Assembly (NCBI GenBank): GCA_039096225.1
Contig: JBBPEB010000032.1
Location: 1,089,501 to 1,153,500, forward strand
Direction: 5' to 3'
Source: Blastocystis sp. Blastoise
Taxonomy: Eukaryota; Sar; Bigyra; Opalinata; Blastocystidae
Length of the DNA: 64,000 bases
Shown here: in pieces, positions 1 to 15,697 of the stretch
How positions within the stretch are numbered: the stretch's first letter is position 1
How the letters are laid out: every line of letters starts with the position of its first letter
Made by a program: the position numbers and the translations under genes
The notes under the pieces: model-generated
What the model was told of the DNA's origin: nothing
The model's database searches: none
Seen by the model: the letters and a program-made list of their open reading frames with translations, nothing else

Positions 1-761
1 ATAAAAATGAATTGTGACTAATTCATTAACAAAATGAGTTTATAGATATACAATATTAATATTTATAACTTTATTATGTTCATTCAATATTATTTTAATC
101 ATTTAAAACCTATATAAAAAATCATAAACTATAATCATTCAAAGTAATTATAAAAGAATAATAAATAAATAAAATATATACTTCTTCTGTAGTTTTTGTA
201 TAGTGATTAATAATATATTACTATAAAAAAAGATAATAAAATAAGAATAACTATTTACATACAATTCATAAAATGGAAGAAAACTTTTATGAAATCTATT
301 TTACTATAAAAATGAGTTGAATATAATTATATAGATACCTATTATTGCATAGATTGAACCAAATGACTATAAAAGATATAGAAAAATTATTATAGAAAAG
401 AATGAAAATGTATTTATAATATACATACTTTATTATGAATAAAAATATATTAAACAAAAATTAAAACTAGAAAATCATCTCGTATGTTCTTATTGAACTG
501 GATAATTATGCTTTTATACTTATTATATCTATATATAATAAAAAAATATTTAAAATAGCATGAAAATAAATAATAATAGAATACTGTTGTCTCAGTAAAC
601 TATATAAATCATCATTTCTAGTATTATAAAGATATTCTATACTATAATAAACTAAACAAAAATGTAATTAAATTAAATATATAAAGATTCAATTATTAAA
701 AAATTAGAAAAACAAAGAAAAGAATAGAATATTCTTTAAAATAAGCGAATCAAAAAGCTTC
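1..761. other. AT-rich non-coding stretch
   Basis: No convincing reading frame, RNA or terminal repeat was seen. It lies 3' of the minus-strand exon ending at 762. If that gene belongs to a CACTA-type element, one end of the element should lie here or left of the window, but no CACT(A/G) terminus matching a partner near 24-25 kb was found. Confidence 0.6.
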
Positions 762-2397
762 TTAGTGTTTATTAATTGTATTTTTAACTTCGTCATAACA
801 AATTTTGAGGTTTTCAATGGTTGTTTTATTATTTCTTAAGATATAATTTGTAGCTTTTAATTGGTCCACCTTAGGACTCCACATATATTCCTATATAATT
901 GTGTTTTGAAAGTTAAAAAGAAATATAAGGTTAGAATATATAAGAATCTAATTAGAGGCATTGTTAGAAATACCCAAAAAAACCATAATTATTTTAACCT
1001 GCCCAAAAAAAAATCGAATTGTTAGAAATACCCAAAATCTTTCAAAATTTTTGTTAAAATACCCAAAATTTTTACAAAATTGGTAGAAATACCCAACTGT
1101 TTATTTTAGACTCTAAACGATTGGTGGTTTGAAAACACAAATTCTTATAAACCAATTAAAATTCTTTTTATTTCTTTTGTCATTATTAGAAAAAATATAC
1201 TCAAGAATATATTTATATTTTCTTTATTAAAGCTTACATAAAAATTTTGTAGTAATTAAAACATAAGAAATATTTTAATAGATTATTATAATAATTTAGA
1301 AAAGTAGTTATTTAATTTAAGATAAGCATTTTTATTTACAAATTAAATATAATTATCTCAAATTTTTGGATTAAGGATAGTATAAATACTGCAGACACTT
1401 ATATCGACTGATTAGTGTCATTTATAGTGTAATAATATATTGTATTGCTCTCGAATAAAGCTTTTAAAAACTACAACGTAAGTTCTCATGATTTTTCATT
1501 AATTAATCACTATAAAAATGAAATTTGTTGTCCAGAATCACAAGAATATACTTTATTTTAATTTTGACATATTTAGACGATTAAAGCTTTAATTACTGCA
1601 TATTTAACAACAAAGATATCTGTAAATCAATATTAAATTCATGTTAATTATTTTTATGTTATAATTTGGTAACTGATTCAGTTCAGCCACAACCAGAAGT
1701 TGAAATATGTTTTGGTTTGATTAAGGTGAACTATCATAAGTTTAAAGATAGTAAATAAATAACAAAATTTGAGACTGTAAAAACATATGGAGTCAAAATT
1801 ATGTATGTAAAAAGTTTCAACTAGAAAATGTAGTTTTACTATATATGTAAAAGCTAGGGTATCGAATAAAAAAACAAAAAACCCCAAAAAAGAAGACTTG
1901 CTTACAGATGTTACATTTCAAATTACCCGTTTATGTTCCATTTCCAAGGTGATGATGTTTCTGGATGGGTAGTCAAAAGATATTGTTGTCACGACTCTTC
2001 TGAGCAAACTTAAATAAATAAATTATATTCTTATATTAACATATTTATAGAAATGCAATCGTTTGTATATATTATATATCAAATGAAACAAAAAGCAAAA
2101 AATAGATTATAAGTTGTTAAAAAATGTTAAAAATAAATTAAATGATTTAAAAGATAATACTAAACAATATATAGTGCTAAAAGAAAGAATAAAAGAAAAC
2201 AAATTAGACATATCATATGAACTATTAATATTTTTAATCAAGAATATATATATATGTATTACATGATTCTACATAAATATATTAATATATTAGATTTTCT
2301 ATTTTATACACAATATTTAATATATATAAATTTATATATATATGTATACATGTATACTATTCAATACATATGTATATCTATTCTATATACATATACA

Positions 2398-2432
<35 letters not shown>

Positions 2433-4530
2433 ATATATATATATATAGCATTCTATACATATGCTTATTTATATCTATATATAGAATTCTAATATATCCG
2501 ATTAAGTATATATATATATTCAATATATATATAATATATATTTTTCTATATATGTTATTCTTCATACTAATAAAAGTAACATATATACACAATTCTATTT
2601 ATTCTTTTATATATCAATATATATATAATTCTATATATCAAATATTGTGTATAGCGTTTTAAAAAATGAGAATTCAACTTCAATTGAATGAAAAAAACGA
2701 TTCTTAGAATAATAGGAATAGGAAAATTATAATAAGAAGTGGTAGTAATATACGTAAATGAAGAATGATAATAGAAGTTGATAAAAAAGTAGCATCACAA
2801 GTAAAATGAGAAAGAGAAAAAGTAGAAGTAGAAGGACAAGGAGATATAGAAGGACAAGGACAAGGACAAGGACAAGGACAAGGACAAGAATAAGACGATG
2901 GAGAAGGACAATGATAAGGCGAAGAAGAAGAATAAGAATAAGACGAGTGAGAAGGACAAGAAGAAGAAGAAGAAGAATAAGATGAGGGAGAAGGACAAGG
3001 ACAAGGACAAGAAGAAGGACAAGGACAAGGGCAAGGACAAGGACAAGGACAAGAAGAAGGACAAGGACAAGGACAAGAAGAAGGACAAGGACAAGGGCAA
3101 GGACAAGGACAAGAAGAAGTAGAAGGAGAAGGAGCAGGACAAGATAAAGGACAAGAAGAAGAAGAAGAAAAAAAAAAAAAAAAAAAAAAACATCAGTAGA
3201 AGATAAGAATAAGTAGAATGAGAATGATTAGAAGTAGAAGTATAAGGATAATATAGAAAAAGAAGACGAAGAAGGGATAATATGTGGGTATAGAAGAAGA
3301 AATATGAGAAAAATAGTGGAAAAAGAAGAGACTCAAAAGAGAATAGAAGGAGAGGAGCGAAATATGAATAAAAAGGAGAATAGGAAAGAGAAAGATAAGA
3401 AGGAGAAGAAGAAGGATAAGGATAAGAAAATAAGAATGACAAAGAGAATGAGGAGAGGAAATAGAAAAACGAGAAAAAATGAAGGAAAAAAGAAAGAGAA
3501 GAAGAAGAAGGAAAAGTGAAATTATAAAGCGAAGAAGAAACAGAAAGAGAAAGAAAATGATAAGAAGAATGAGAAGAAGAAGAATAGGAATGACAAGAAG
3601 AACAAGAAGTACAAATAGAAGAAGGACAAGAAGAAAGATAATAGAAGAAGGACAAGAAGGAACAAGAGAAGAAGGAGAAAAAGGAGAAGGAAGAAAAAGA
3701 GAAGGAAAAGAAGAAGGAAAAGAAGAAGAAGGAGAAGGAAAAATAGAAGAAGGACTAGAATGATGAGAAGTATAAGTAAAAACTAAAAGTAAAAAATAAA
3801 TATAAGAAGAATGAGAGAAGAATATGAAAAGGAGATAGAGAAGTAGACGTATAAGTTGAAGTAAAAGGAAAGAAAAAGAAATAAAAGTATAGTAGTAGAA
3901 ACAAAAGTAGAGATAGTGTAGAAGGAGAAGGAAAAGGAAAAGGAAAAGGAAAATCAATAGAAGAAGAATGAAAAGAAAAATTAGAAAAGGAGAAACATAA
4001 AAAGAAGAAGGAAGAGAAAGAGAATATAGAAAAGAAAGAGACAAAATAGAAGAAACAAAACGAAAGAAGTAGGAGAAGAAGAAATAATATTAATAATAAA
4101 AAAATGAATGAGAATAAGAAATAGAAGAATGGCAATAATGCTAATGGGAATGAAAACAAGAATAAGAAGAAAGGGAAATAGAAGAACAAGGAGAAACATA
4201 AGTGCAAGTAAAATAAGAAGAAAAAGTAGTAGTAGTGATAGAAGTGGATGTATAGCATAAGAAGTAGTAGAAGTAAAAGTATGAATAGGAGTAGAAGTAC
4301 AAGTAGAAGTATAAGTGGAAAAATAAGTAGTTGTATTAGTAGTAGTATTAGCAGTAGTGTAGAAGTTAAAATTGAAAAAAAAGAATAGAGTAAGTAATAG
4401 TCGTAGAAATATGAGTAGAAGTACAAGTAGAAATATAAGAATAAAGGAAAAAATGAAAGAAGCTGAAGGAAAAGAAGGAAATGTATAAGAAGAAGAAGAA
4501 GAAATAATAATGAGGAGAAATAGCAACAAA

Positions 4531-4583
<53 letters not shown>

Positions 4584-7500
4584 GAAGAAGAAGAAGAAGA
4601 AGAAGAAGAATTAGGAAAATGAGATGAATAAAGAAATGTAATAAGGAGTAAAATCTTGAGAAATAGAATGAGAAGTAAAAGAATAATAAGAAGTAGAAAA
4701 CTTTAACAAGTATAAATAGAAGAAGAAGAAAAAAAACAATGAGAAATATAATAAAAAGATTGAGAATAAAAGAAAAAAGAAAGAATTGAAAGATAATAGG
4801 AATAAGAATAAGAAAGATAATTAGAAGTACAAGGAGGAGTATAAGGAAAATGAAAAAAAGAAGTACAAGCAGAAGGAGAAGGTAATGTTGAAAAAGAATA
4901 GGAATGACGATAATAAGAAAGATAAAGAGAAATAGAAGGAAAAGGATAATGTGAATTAAAATAAGAATCACAAAAAGAAAAAGCAGAAGGAAAACGAGAA
5001 AAATTTGATTTACAGTGAGGAGAAAAAGAATTGTAAAAAAGAAGAAATATAATAAGAAGAATGAGAACAAGAACAGGAATGAAAATAAGAAAAAGAAGGA
5101 TACTTCAAATAAAAAGAATAACAAGAAAGACATAATATAGACTAAAAAATGATATAGAAGAAAGAGAAGATAGGAAATAAGGAGAAGAAGAAGATAAAGT
5201 AGAAGAAGAATTAGAGCAAGAACAGAATTACAGAAAGAAAAGTAGAATGAAAATAAGAAAGAGAATAGGAATATAAATAAGACGTAGAAGAAGAAATAGA
5301 ATCAAAATGAGACGAATTTAGAATAAAACAGAATATGTAAAGTAGATAAATACGGAGAATGAGAAATGAGAAGTGTATAAATAGAATAAAAATAACTAGG
5401 CGAACAAGTAGAAGAAAAGCAAAAAAAGAAGAATCTGGAGAAGAATCAGAATAAGAATAAGAATATGACTGCGAAAGTAATAGTAGAAGTATAAATAGAC
5501 TTATACTTAGAAGGAGAAGGAGAAGTAGAAGAAGAAGCATAATATGTATAAGTATAAATAGAAGAAGTATAGTATAAAGAAAATAAGAGAATAAAAAGGA
5601 GAATAAATGATATAAGTATAGTATAAATAGAAGAAGCAGAAAGAGAATATGAATAAGAATCGATAAAATGTAAGTATAAGTATAAATAGAAGAAAAAATA
5701 AAAGTAGAACAAGAATAGGAATAAGAATTAGAATTGAAAGAATATAATATGAAAAATAATAATAAGAAGTTGTATTAGTAAAAGTAGATGTAAAATGATG
5801 AATATAAGTTGATAAACTAGAAGTAGAAGAATAAGTTGATAAACAAGAAGTCTAACTATGGTAGAACTAGAAGAAAAAGTAAAAGAAAAAGTAGAAGAAA
5901 AAAAGGAGAAGCTCAAATTGAAGAATAAGAGTTAATAGTAGTACAAGTACAGTAAAAGGAGAATTGAAAGTAGAAGGAGAAATAGCAAGTAGTGGTAGTA
6001 GAAGCAGAAGTGTAAGAACAAGAAGAAGGAAAACTAGGAAGTACAACTAGAACTAGAAGTAGAAGAAAAAGTAGAAATGGACGTATATGTATAAATATAA
6101 GTAAGAGTAGATGTTCAAGTAGAATGAGAAGTATAAGAATAAGAGTAAATAGTAGTAGATATATAAGTATAATAGAAGTAGAAAAATACGAGTAAATAGT
6201 AGTAGAAGTAGAATGAAAATAATAATGATAATAAATAGTAGAAATAGTAGTAGTAGTAGAAATAGAATTAGAAGAATAAGAGTAAGTAGTAGTAGTAGTA
6301 GAAGTACAAGTAAAAGTAACAGTAAAATTATAATTACAAGTAGAAGAATAAAAACACGAAGGAAAAGAAGTTGAAGGACACGAAGTACAAGTAAAAGAAC
6401 TAGAATTGAAATAAGAAAGGAATGAAAATAATAATGATACAAAAAAGTGAAAAGAAGAAGAAGAAGAAGTAGCATGAGATGAATAAAGAAAACGAAAAGG
6501 AAGTAGAATAATAAGAAAAAGAATGAGAAGTGAAATAAGAAGAAGAATAAGAAAAGGAGATAGAATTAATATAAATAGAAGGAGAATAAGAAGTAGAAGT
6601 AGAAGTAGAAGTAGCAAGATAAGGAGAAGTATAATAAAGAGAATGAGAATGAGAATGAGAATGAAAAGAAAAAGTAAAATATGAAAGATAATAAGAATAA
6701 GAATAAGAATAAGAATAAGAATAAGAAGAAAAAGTAGAAATACAAGGAAGAGAGAGGAAAATGAAGATAAGAAGTAGAAGCAGAAGGAGATAATGAGATT
6801 GAAGAAAAAATATGTTGGAGAACAATAATAAGCCTGATAATGAAAAATAGAATGAAAAGGAGAATTCGAAGTAAATTAATAGGTATATGAAGAATAACAA
6901 GAAGCAGAATGAAAATAAGAAAAATTAGAATTAGAATAGAAGAATGGAAATTGTAAAAAGAAGAAATAGAATGAGAAGAGTGAAAACAAGGAGACGAATG
7001 AAAACAAGAAGAATTAAAACAAGAAGAATTAAAACAAGAAGAATTAAAACAAGGAGAAGGACGATACAAATAAGAAGAAGAAAAAGAGAATAGAGAGAAG
7101 AAATGATATAGAAGAAGGAAAAGATAGGGAACAAGAAGAAGAAGAAGAAAACCAGAATAAATAGAAGGAAAAGTAGAAGGAAAAAAGAAAGATAATAAGA
7201 ATTAAAAGGAAATGCAGAAGGAAAATGAGATTAATTTGGAGAAAAAAAAACATGTAAAAGTAGAAGAATATGGAGAATAAAAAAAGGGAAGCATACGAGT
7301 AGAATAAAGAGAACTAGACAAGCAAGGAGAAGAAAGTAAAATAAGAAGAATTTAGATAAGGATAAGAATAAGAATAAGGATAAGAATAAGAACATGACAA
7401 ATAAAGTAGTAGTAGAAGCATAAGAGATGTATAAATAGACTTAGACTTAGAAGTGGAAATAGAAGGAGAAGGAGAAGGAGAAGGAGAAGGAGAAGGAGAA

Positions 7501-10500
7501 GGAGAAGGAGAAGGAGAATAAAAATGATAACAATAAGTATAAGTAGAACCATATGTATAAGGGCAACAACAAAAGATACGAATATAGGAGAAGGAGAAGA
7601 GAAATGAAAATTTGAAGTAGAATGAGAATGAAAATGAAAATAAAAAGTCGTTGAAAAATCAGAATACTAACGAGGAGAAGATAAAGAGGTGTAAAGATAA
7701 TATAATAAAAACAAGAAATAGAATATAAATAAAAATAAGAATAGCAAGAATAGAAAGAATAGCAATAATAAGAAGAATAAACAGAATAAAAAGGAGAAGA
7801 AGAAGAAGATGGAGAATAATAATAAGTGCAAGGAGAAAGAGAAAGAGTGAATAATGAAAATAAGAATAGTTGAATAAAACTAAGATGAAGAATTATAACA
7901 AAAACAGGAAGAAGAAGGAAAATGATAAGAAGAAGAATTAGAAGATGAATAAAAAAACAAAGAATAGAATAAGGAGTATGTTAAGCAGAAGTAAAAGTAA
8001 AATAAGAATAAGATGGAGGAATAGAATCATAATACTAATAACAATTAGAAGAAGAAATATGATAAAGAAACTAGGCTAATTAGAAGAAAAAGAATAGTAC
8101 TATTGAAAATAAGAATAAGAGTAACAAAGAAATATGTACAAAGAAAAATGAGTAAAAAGTATACTAGAAGTAGAATATAGAGAGAAAGACTATGATAATA
8201 TAATGTATAGAAGAAGAAGAAGAAGAAGAAGAAGAAGGAGAATAAGAAGAAAAATGACATGAAGTAGAAGTAGAAGGAGAATAATAGTTAAAAGGATAAT
8301 GTGAATAAGAATATGAAATGAATAATAATAAGAAGAAGAAGTAGACATAGAAGTAGATTGTGAAAGATAACGAGAATGAAAAAAGAAAGTAGAAGGTAAA
8401 TAAGAAGAAGTAGGTGAATAAGTAGTAGACAGAAATAGAAAGTGAATTAATAAGGAGAACGAAATTAAAAAGAAACTACGAATAACACCAGGAATAAGAA
8501 GTAGAAGTAGAATTAGATGAAAACTAGGAAGAAAAAATCAAAATAGAATGAGAATAAGTATATGGAGTAGAAAGCGAAATTCAACGATAAATAGAATGAG
8601 AATAAGTAGAAGAAGAAGAATAATTGGAGAACAAGAACAAGAAGGAAAATAGGAAGAAGAAGAAGAAGAAGAAGAAGAAGAAGAAGAAGAATTGAAAGAG
8701 AAACAGAAGATAAAATGGTTATTTACAATGAGAAAAGAATGGGAAGTAGAACAAAAACTTGAATAAGACGAAGAAGGCAACGGAGAAGGAAAAAGTAGCA
8801 TATGAAGGAAAGGGAGAAGTAGGACGTGGATAGTAATAAAAATAAGAAAGAAAAAATAAAATATTAGGAGACGTGGAACAAGAAGGAGAAAGTGAGATAT
8901 AAGGAGAAACTGAATAACAGAAAAAATAAGAGACTAAATAAGAAAAAAATAGGAAGTAAGACTAATATAAGACTAAGAATAAATTGAAGAAGGACAAGAA
9001 GGACAAGAAGGACAAGAAAAAGAAGAAATAGCAATAGCAATGAGAATAAGAAGTAAATCTATAATGAGAATGAGAAGCAGAAAGGAAGTATAAGTAAAAT
9101 AAGATGTATAGATGAAAGAAAAATAATAAAGATAGAAGATAGAAGATAGAAGATAGAAGATAGAAGATAGAAGATAGAAGATAGAAGATAGAAGAATGAA
9201 AGAATAGAAGAATGAAAGAATAGAAGATAGAAGATAGAAGATAGAAGATAGAAGAATGAAAGAATAAGTATAAGGATAAGAAGAAGAATTATTAAGGGAT
9301 AAGAAGAAGAAGAATAAAAAGGACAACAAAATAATAGTAGAATTCGTGAAGAAGTAATACTAAAGAAAATGAATAAGGAAGAACTAATATCCATATGAAA
9401 AAGAAGAAAAAAAAATGGAGTAAGAAGTTAATTAGAATGAAGAATGAAGAAGAAATAGCATATTAAGAGAAGAACGTGCTAGAGAGAAGCGAATAAAGTT
9501 CAATAAGCAAGATAATTATAATATTTAAAAGAATAGTAAACTGAATAAAAGAAGAGAATAGCAACTGATAACTTCAATCATAAATTAATACTATCTGACC
9601 AAACTCTCTATAGAAAATTAATAAAAAGTACAATAAGTCTAAAGAATATATAATATTAATAAAGTAATAATATAATAATAACTATTAAGACAAGAATATC
9701 AAATATATATTAATAGTCAGTTAAAATAAATTAGTTATACTATTAAAAGATATATACCTTAATAAAAACTTGAATCATTGCAATTTGTTTTGGTTATGCT
9801 TGGATTTGTTAAGATTCACTAAATAATTATATAAAATAAATAAAATAAATAGATTAAAGTATATATATATTAGAGAAACAACTAAATAGAAAAGTAAAGT
9901 AATTCAATTGTAAAAAATATATTTTTAAGTTAGAACAACATAACAACGCTATGATAATAATAGAGATGTACTAATAGCATAGAAATAAAATAGATATAAC
10001 AGAGAATAAACAAGATGAGAAAATGTAAAATAATTATATACCTTAGATTCATCTTTATTGTTCACCAAGACCTTTTCAGTTGATTTGAAACTAGATAAAG
10101 CTTGTTTTGAATATGTAAACAATAAGCAACCAATTGATCAACTGATTACTATATAAAATTAAATATTTGATGACAGCAGATGATACAAAATATAGATTTA
10201 TAACTAAAAAACATACATAGATTCATTTTATATGTCTATAATGACAATATATGAAATAAATCAATATTTGAATGTCACGAGAAATCATTCTGAGGATGGA
10301 AAAAGCGATAAATCAGCCTAAATAGCTAAACCAACCTCTTTGATAAAAACTGTTTTGGGATTTAGTGAACGAGTTTTAAAAATAATTTCTAGAGATTCAA
10401 ATAATGGAATAAAAAGTCTTTTTTGATATGGTCCCTATTCTTAAAGTTTTTTAGAATTACTTCAATCCGTGAAAGTCTTATTCAGCATCAGCTTAAATGA

Positions 10501-11392
10501 ACTGCTGAAAGAAGTATATTTTTTAAATATTAGTATATGGATTATTTGTTTATTTAGAAGGTTATTTTACACTTTATATTTATATTATATTTTTATATGC
10601 ATATTATTATAGATTAGGAATGAAATGAGCACAGATAATGGACCAATTGGTGACTCATTCTTTTAGGTATGTGTTTATTTTGTGATATTATGTATATAGG
10701 TTTGGAAACATAATCTAGGGAGCCTGATGACGTTGACTATTCAATATTGGAAGAAAACGAAATGATGGGCATTTCCTTGTTGAGAATATTCTTGGTATCC
10801 GTTCTAGTTGTATGTTATTTCATATTTTATTTTTATATTTAATTATTATTTAGGAGATTATTAAAAAGAAAAAAGTAATTGGTCTCCATCTACTAAGAAA
10901 ATTGGTGTTTAGGTCCTTCTTTTGATTTTTATTATTTTATTTTTTATCAGAAGTATATATTTATGTTATTAATACTATATTGTATCTAATTATATAGAAA
11001 TGGCGAGTGATTATTGTTATGGAATTTTTGTAACTTTTCGATTTCAGCACAATAATTATCGAGTCCTTAAAAGTATATAAATATATTAAATAATTATTTC
11101 TATTCTATAGATTTATGGAGTAAATTAATATAATCATATATACAAAAAAAAATACTAGAAGAATATGGTTAAAAAGTATATATTTTTTTATTTTTATTAT
11201 TATTAAAATTATATAAATTTGTTTAATTAAATTTATATATTATAGTTATTTATTTTTGTTATAACTGATGTTCTAACATTGATATATGGTTCAAATATCT
11301 ATATATATATATATTATTTATAAATTCTTAATATTTTATTAATTTATTATATTATTTTTCTATATAGGACTATTAATTATCATTCTTTTATT

Positions 11393-11423
<31 letters not shown>

Positions 11424-11951
11424 TATTTATTTTCGATATATTTTATTCTTATTCATATATATAGTATTATTAAGCTATGTACTCATTAGCTTCTCTACAT
11501 CAATACTACTATGTGACTAGGTATATTATATATATATTTAATTATTAGCATATTATTTTCTATTACTTCTTAATATATATATATTTATATATTAACTAGT
11601 ATTTTTTATATAGAGAATGGGACGTTTCCCTTATGTTATAAACTTCATGGTCATCAATTTTTATATCTAAGGTATATCGTTTTTATATATAAGTAATTGT
11701 TTTATTGTAGTATATTGTTTCAAATTATTTCTATATATTATTCTATTTTCCGTACAATAATTATTTATGTTTTTTATATAATTTATATTATGTACCTATA
11801 ATTACTAATAATATCCTATTGTTTATATTTCTGTTATTCATGTCTCTATAGTTTTATTAGTTATATAAAAACATAACTAGTAAAACTGTAATTACATGTA
11901 TATATTATATAGGTGTTATATAAATATACGAATGTTGCTTTAGTTGAAGAA

Positions 11952-12048
<97 letters not shown>

Positions 12049-13135
12049 GTTATAGACTTTTATTGTATTCTTTTTATATTATTATTTTATACATTTTTCT
12101 CTCTATATAACATATACACAGATATATTTACCTAATATATACTCTTTAGAAAATTGATATATGTTTTATTTTGGAAGTTGATAATATATACTAAAATCAG
12201 TTCATATCAATTGTTTATTCTTAAACTGTATATATATATATATTATCTATCAAAGTCAAAGTTATATATAAATAGAATAATGAAGAATTATCTATATATA
12301 GATGGTCTTTAGTTCTATTACTACATTATTTTTATGTATTTAAGATATATATAAATATATTATATATATACTTTTATATATACTTATTATATAAATATAA
12401 ACTTATAGACTTATATATAGTAATATATCAGTTATCCTTTTATTTTTCTCATGAGTTTTTAAGTATATAGTCTTTTTATCTTATTATATATATAATACAT
12501 TTTTTATAAATTGACACAAAAGGTAATATTATTTGTATATATAATTTTATCTCAACTATTCTTCTATTTAATTCTTTTATATCACTTTATCTTTCTATAA
12601 CTATATTATGTATTATCATTTTATAATATAATTTGTTTATAGTTAATTATATATATATATATATATGTAGTAACAGTAATAACTCTTCTTTTGGTCTCTT
12701 TTGTTCAATTATACTAGTATATACACTATGATAATATATATGTATTCTATTTATCTCATTTTATATATAGTTTTCTATTTATTTTGTTATATTTATAATA
12801 CACTTATTGTTATGTATACTATATTTTCTTTTTGTTTATACTATTATACTTATATCATTTTTATTATATATAGGATTAAGGATATATATATAATTGATTA
12901 TGAATGATTTAGTTTTTGTATTATATTAAGCCTTATTTTCTTGTATATATATATAAATATAGGTATCCTTTACTTTATGTTCCAGTTTTCTTTTCTATTA
13001 TATACATTGATATTCACTATTGTGTATTAATATTATTATATATAGTGTGTGAAGGTATTAAATACATTCTGGTTAAGAGTATATATTTTCATTGTTTTAA
13101 TATATATACATAATATGTTCTTATGTTACATCAAA

Positions 13136-13183
<48 letters not shown>

Positions 13184-13737
13184 TTTCTTTTTTTCATTAT
13201 TACATTTATGTATATATTCATATATATATATAAACTTGTTATTCCCTTAATTAATTCATGTCATATTATTCATTCATTTTTTTATATATGTATATCTTAT
13301 ATTTATTATGTATATTATTATTTATGTATATAGATATTAATCGACTTATAGAAATTATTATAAATAATGTTAATACGATTTTTTTGTATATATTTTATTA
13401 ATATTTATAATAGTTTAATATGTAATATTTTACTATTATAATATTATATTGTGTTTATTTAATTTATTTATATATATTTTATTCATTTATTTTATTCTCT
13501 AGCTATTTATAGAGTATATCTTCAATTTATTTCCTACTATATATATGCAATTCTTATTTATAGTATATATTATATAATACTTCTTTTTTTATATATTTTT
13601 TTATTAGTATTCTGTTCTCTACTTTATTCTTTAATACATTATATTCTGTTATATATTGATATATTTTTTTTATTCTAAATGTTTTCATTATATAGGTTAT
13701 TATTAATAGGTATAATAGATATAAGAGGTATACTGGA

Positions 13738-13777
<40 letters not shown>

Positions 13778-15617
13778 CTACACTTTTTTTATAGTCTCTT
13801 TTCTGCAAACATATATATATATATATATATAATTATATTCGCATAATTAATATTCCTTAGACTGAATATGGTCAGTATCAATCATTAATAGATTGTTATC
13901 AGGTTCAATTCCTGATCTAAGGTTATATACTATATTTTTTTTATATAAATTTTTATATTTTTCTCTATAGATATTCTCATTCATTATAGCCAGTATGAAA
14001 GGGTATATTGAGTTTCATGTAATTGAATAAACTCTATACATCGTTAGTCGCTCTTCTATATTGTTTTTAAATACCTTTACTTAAAACCAAACACATTCAC
14101 AATTACATTCACCTATAATTTTCTATTCAATAATTTATTTTGTTAATCATTCTTCTAATCAATTCTACACACAAATAAAAAATAAATATTCATCAATAAC
14201 ATCTTGAAGTCTATAAACAATCAATGCATTCTTTGCTTATATTCTTAAAAATCATTTCAACTGTTTATATTAATATAATTGACACTAATGATCATTTGTA
14301 ACATTTATAAACTACTTTCAAAACTTTTAAAGAACCTTGACAAATCTACATTACCTAGAAAACTATTATAATTAACTTTAGTTTATATAGGTCATAATTA
14401 AATTCAAATTACTAATAGAAAATTAAAATAACGACATTCTAACTCAACATATCACCAAGAAAAATCAATTGTGTTTGTAACTTCTCTAAAATTGAATTAA
14501 TTAGTGAAATATGTATTTAAATATATGTTGAATTCAAATTCAAACACACACAAACTCACCTTTTCTGACAGTTCTACACATTTAGGCAATCTAGTGACTA
14601 TCATATAATCGACTAATTCTTCTTGCCTTCATCAAGTCAAGTGATTTTCTCATGACTTGAATCATCAATTTTGTTTTATGTAACACTCTATAAATAATTA
14701 ATCAATTAACTATTTTTATTTACATAAATACATACTTCATCAACAACGACGAGACATCAGGAGTAAGAATAACAGTTTAAAGTATTTAAATAAAATAATA
14801 AATAATAAAAAGCAGAAATATTAAGATTTCAATAAAATTTAATAAGTTAATTTATAGTGAAGTTTCAATAATCATATAAAAAATATGATTAATTTCGTTT
14901 TTGTATGTTTTAAGTATATATTTATCTATATATAGGACCTAGGAGTATAGTAGAGTACCTTGCGGTCTCCATTGGCAGATTGATCTAAGGTGGTATGTTC
15001 TCTTTCTCTATTATAAGCTTATATAGGTGATGTAAAATGGTTAAGTTAGATGATCAGCTATTGTCTTATGGTTATAAATGGGATGATGTGACGTCACCAT
15101 ATAAAACTGTTTCTTTAGGCTTTCTCAGTGAGTCACAATGGATTGATTGTGTTTATTGTATCGGTTTTAAAGCTTCCAGAAAATAAAGTTGGTAATTGTC
15201 TCAACAAATTGGTCTTAAGTCACAAAGTAGCACAAATATCTAGGCTTAATAAACAACTTTCATAACTCAAATGTCATCGTTGTTATAGATTTGCTTGTAT
15301 TAATACTCAGATTGTAGATGTATATATTTTCTCTATTTATTTTCTTTATAATTATAATTATATTATTATATATACGTTCATATCTATTATTATAATGTTT
15401 TTAAATATAGTTCTTGCTTTTCTGGTCAATAACTGCTTGGTTTCTTTTTTGTATAGTATATATATATTATTAACTTCTTATATTTTGGTTATATTATATA
15501 AATTTCTTAATTATTGAATATTATTTTTATATATAATTATTATTTACTTTCTTCTATATATTTATTGACTTATAGTTTAAATTATTTCATTTTCTTTTTA
15601 TTTTTCTCTTTTTTATT

Positions 15618-15697
<80 letters not shown>

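Larger units (their letters stand above)
9561..13854. other. AT-rich core of the insert, left part
   Basis: No confident gene. The stretch has many intron-like segments starting GTAT and ending TATAG, separating short islands of mixed composition (for example around 10620-10930). It also has TA microsatellites at 11953-12045 and 13138-13180. The islands may be relics of a spliced gene or a spliced non-coding transcript. Confidence 0.5.

Noticed and set aside
1678-1887. 69-codon minus-strand frame
   Set aside because: Strong Phe/Leu/Tyr bias matching local composition, no splice partners, no recognised feature.
2795-9394. Many long open frames in the 2.7-9.5 kb region encoding Ser, Leu, Phe, Tyr or Lys/Glu strings
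   Set aside because: They overlap in all frames and mirror the GA/CT composition; no start context, domain or intron pattern.
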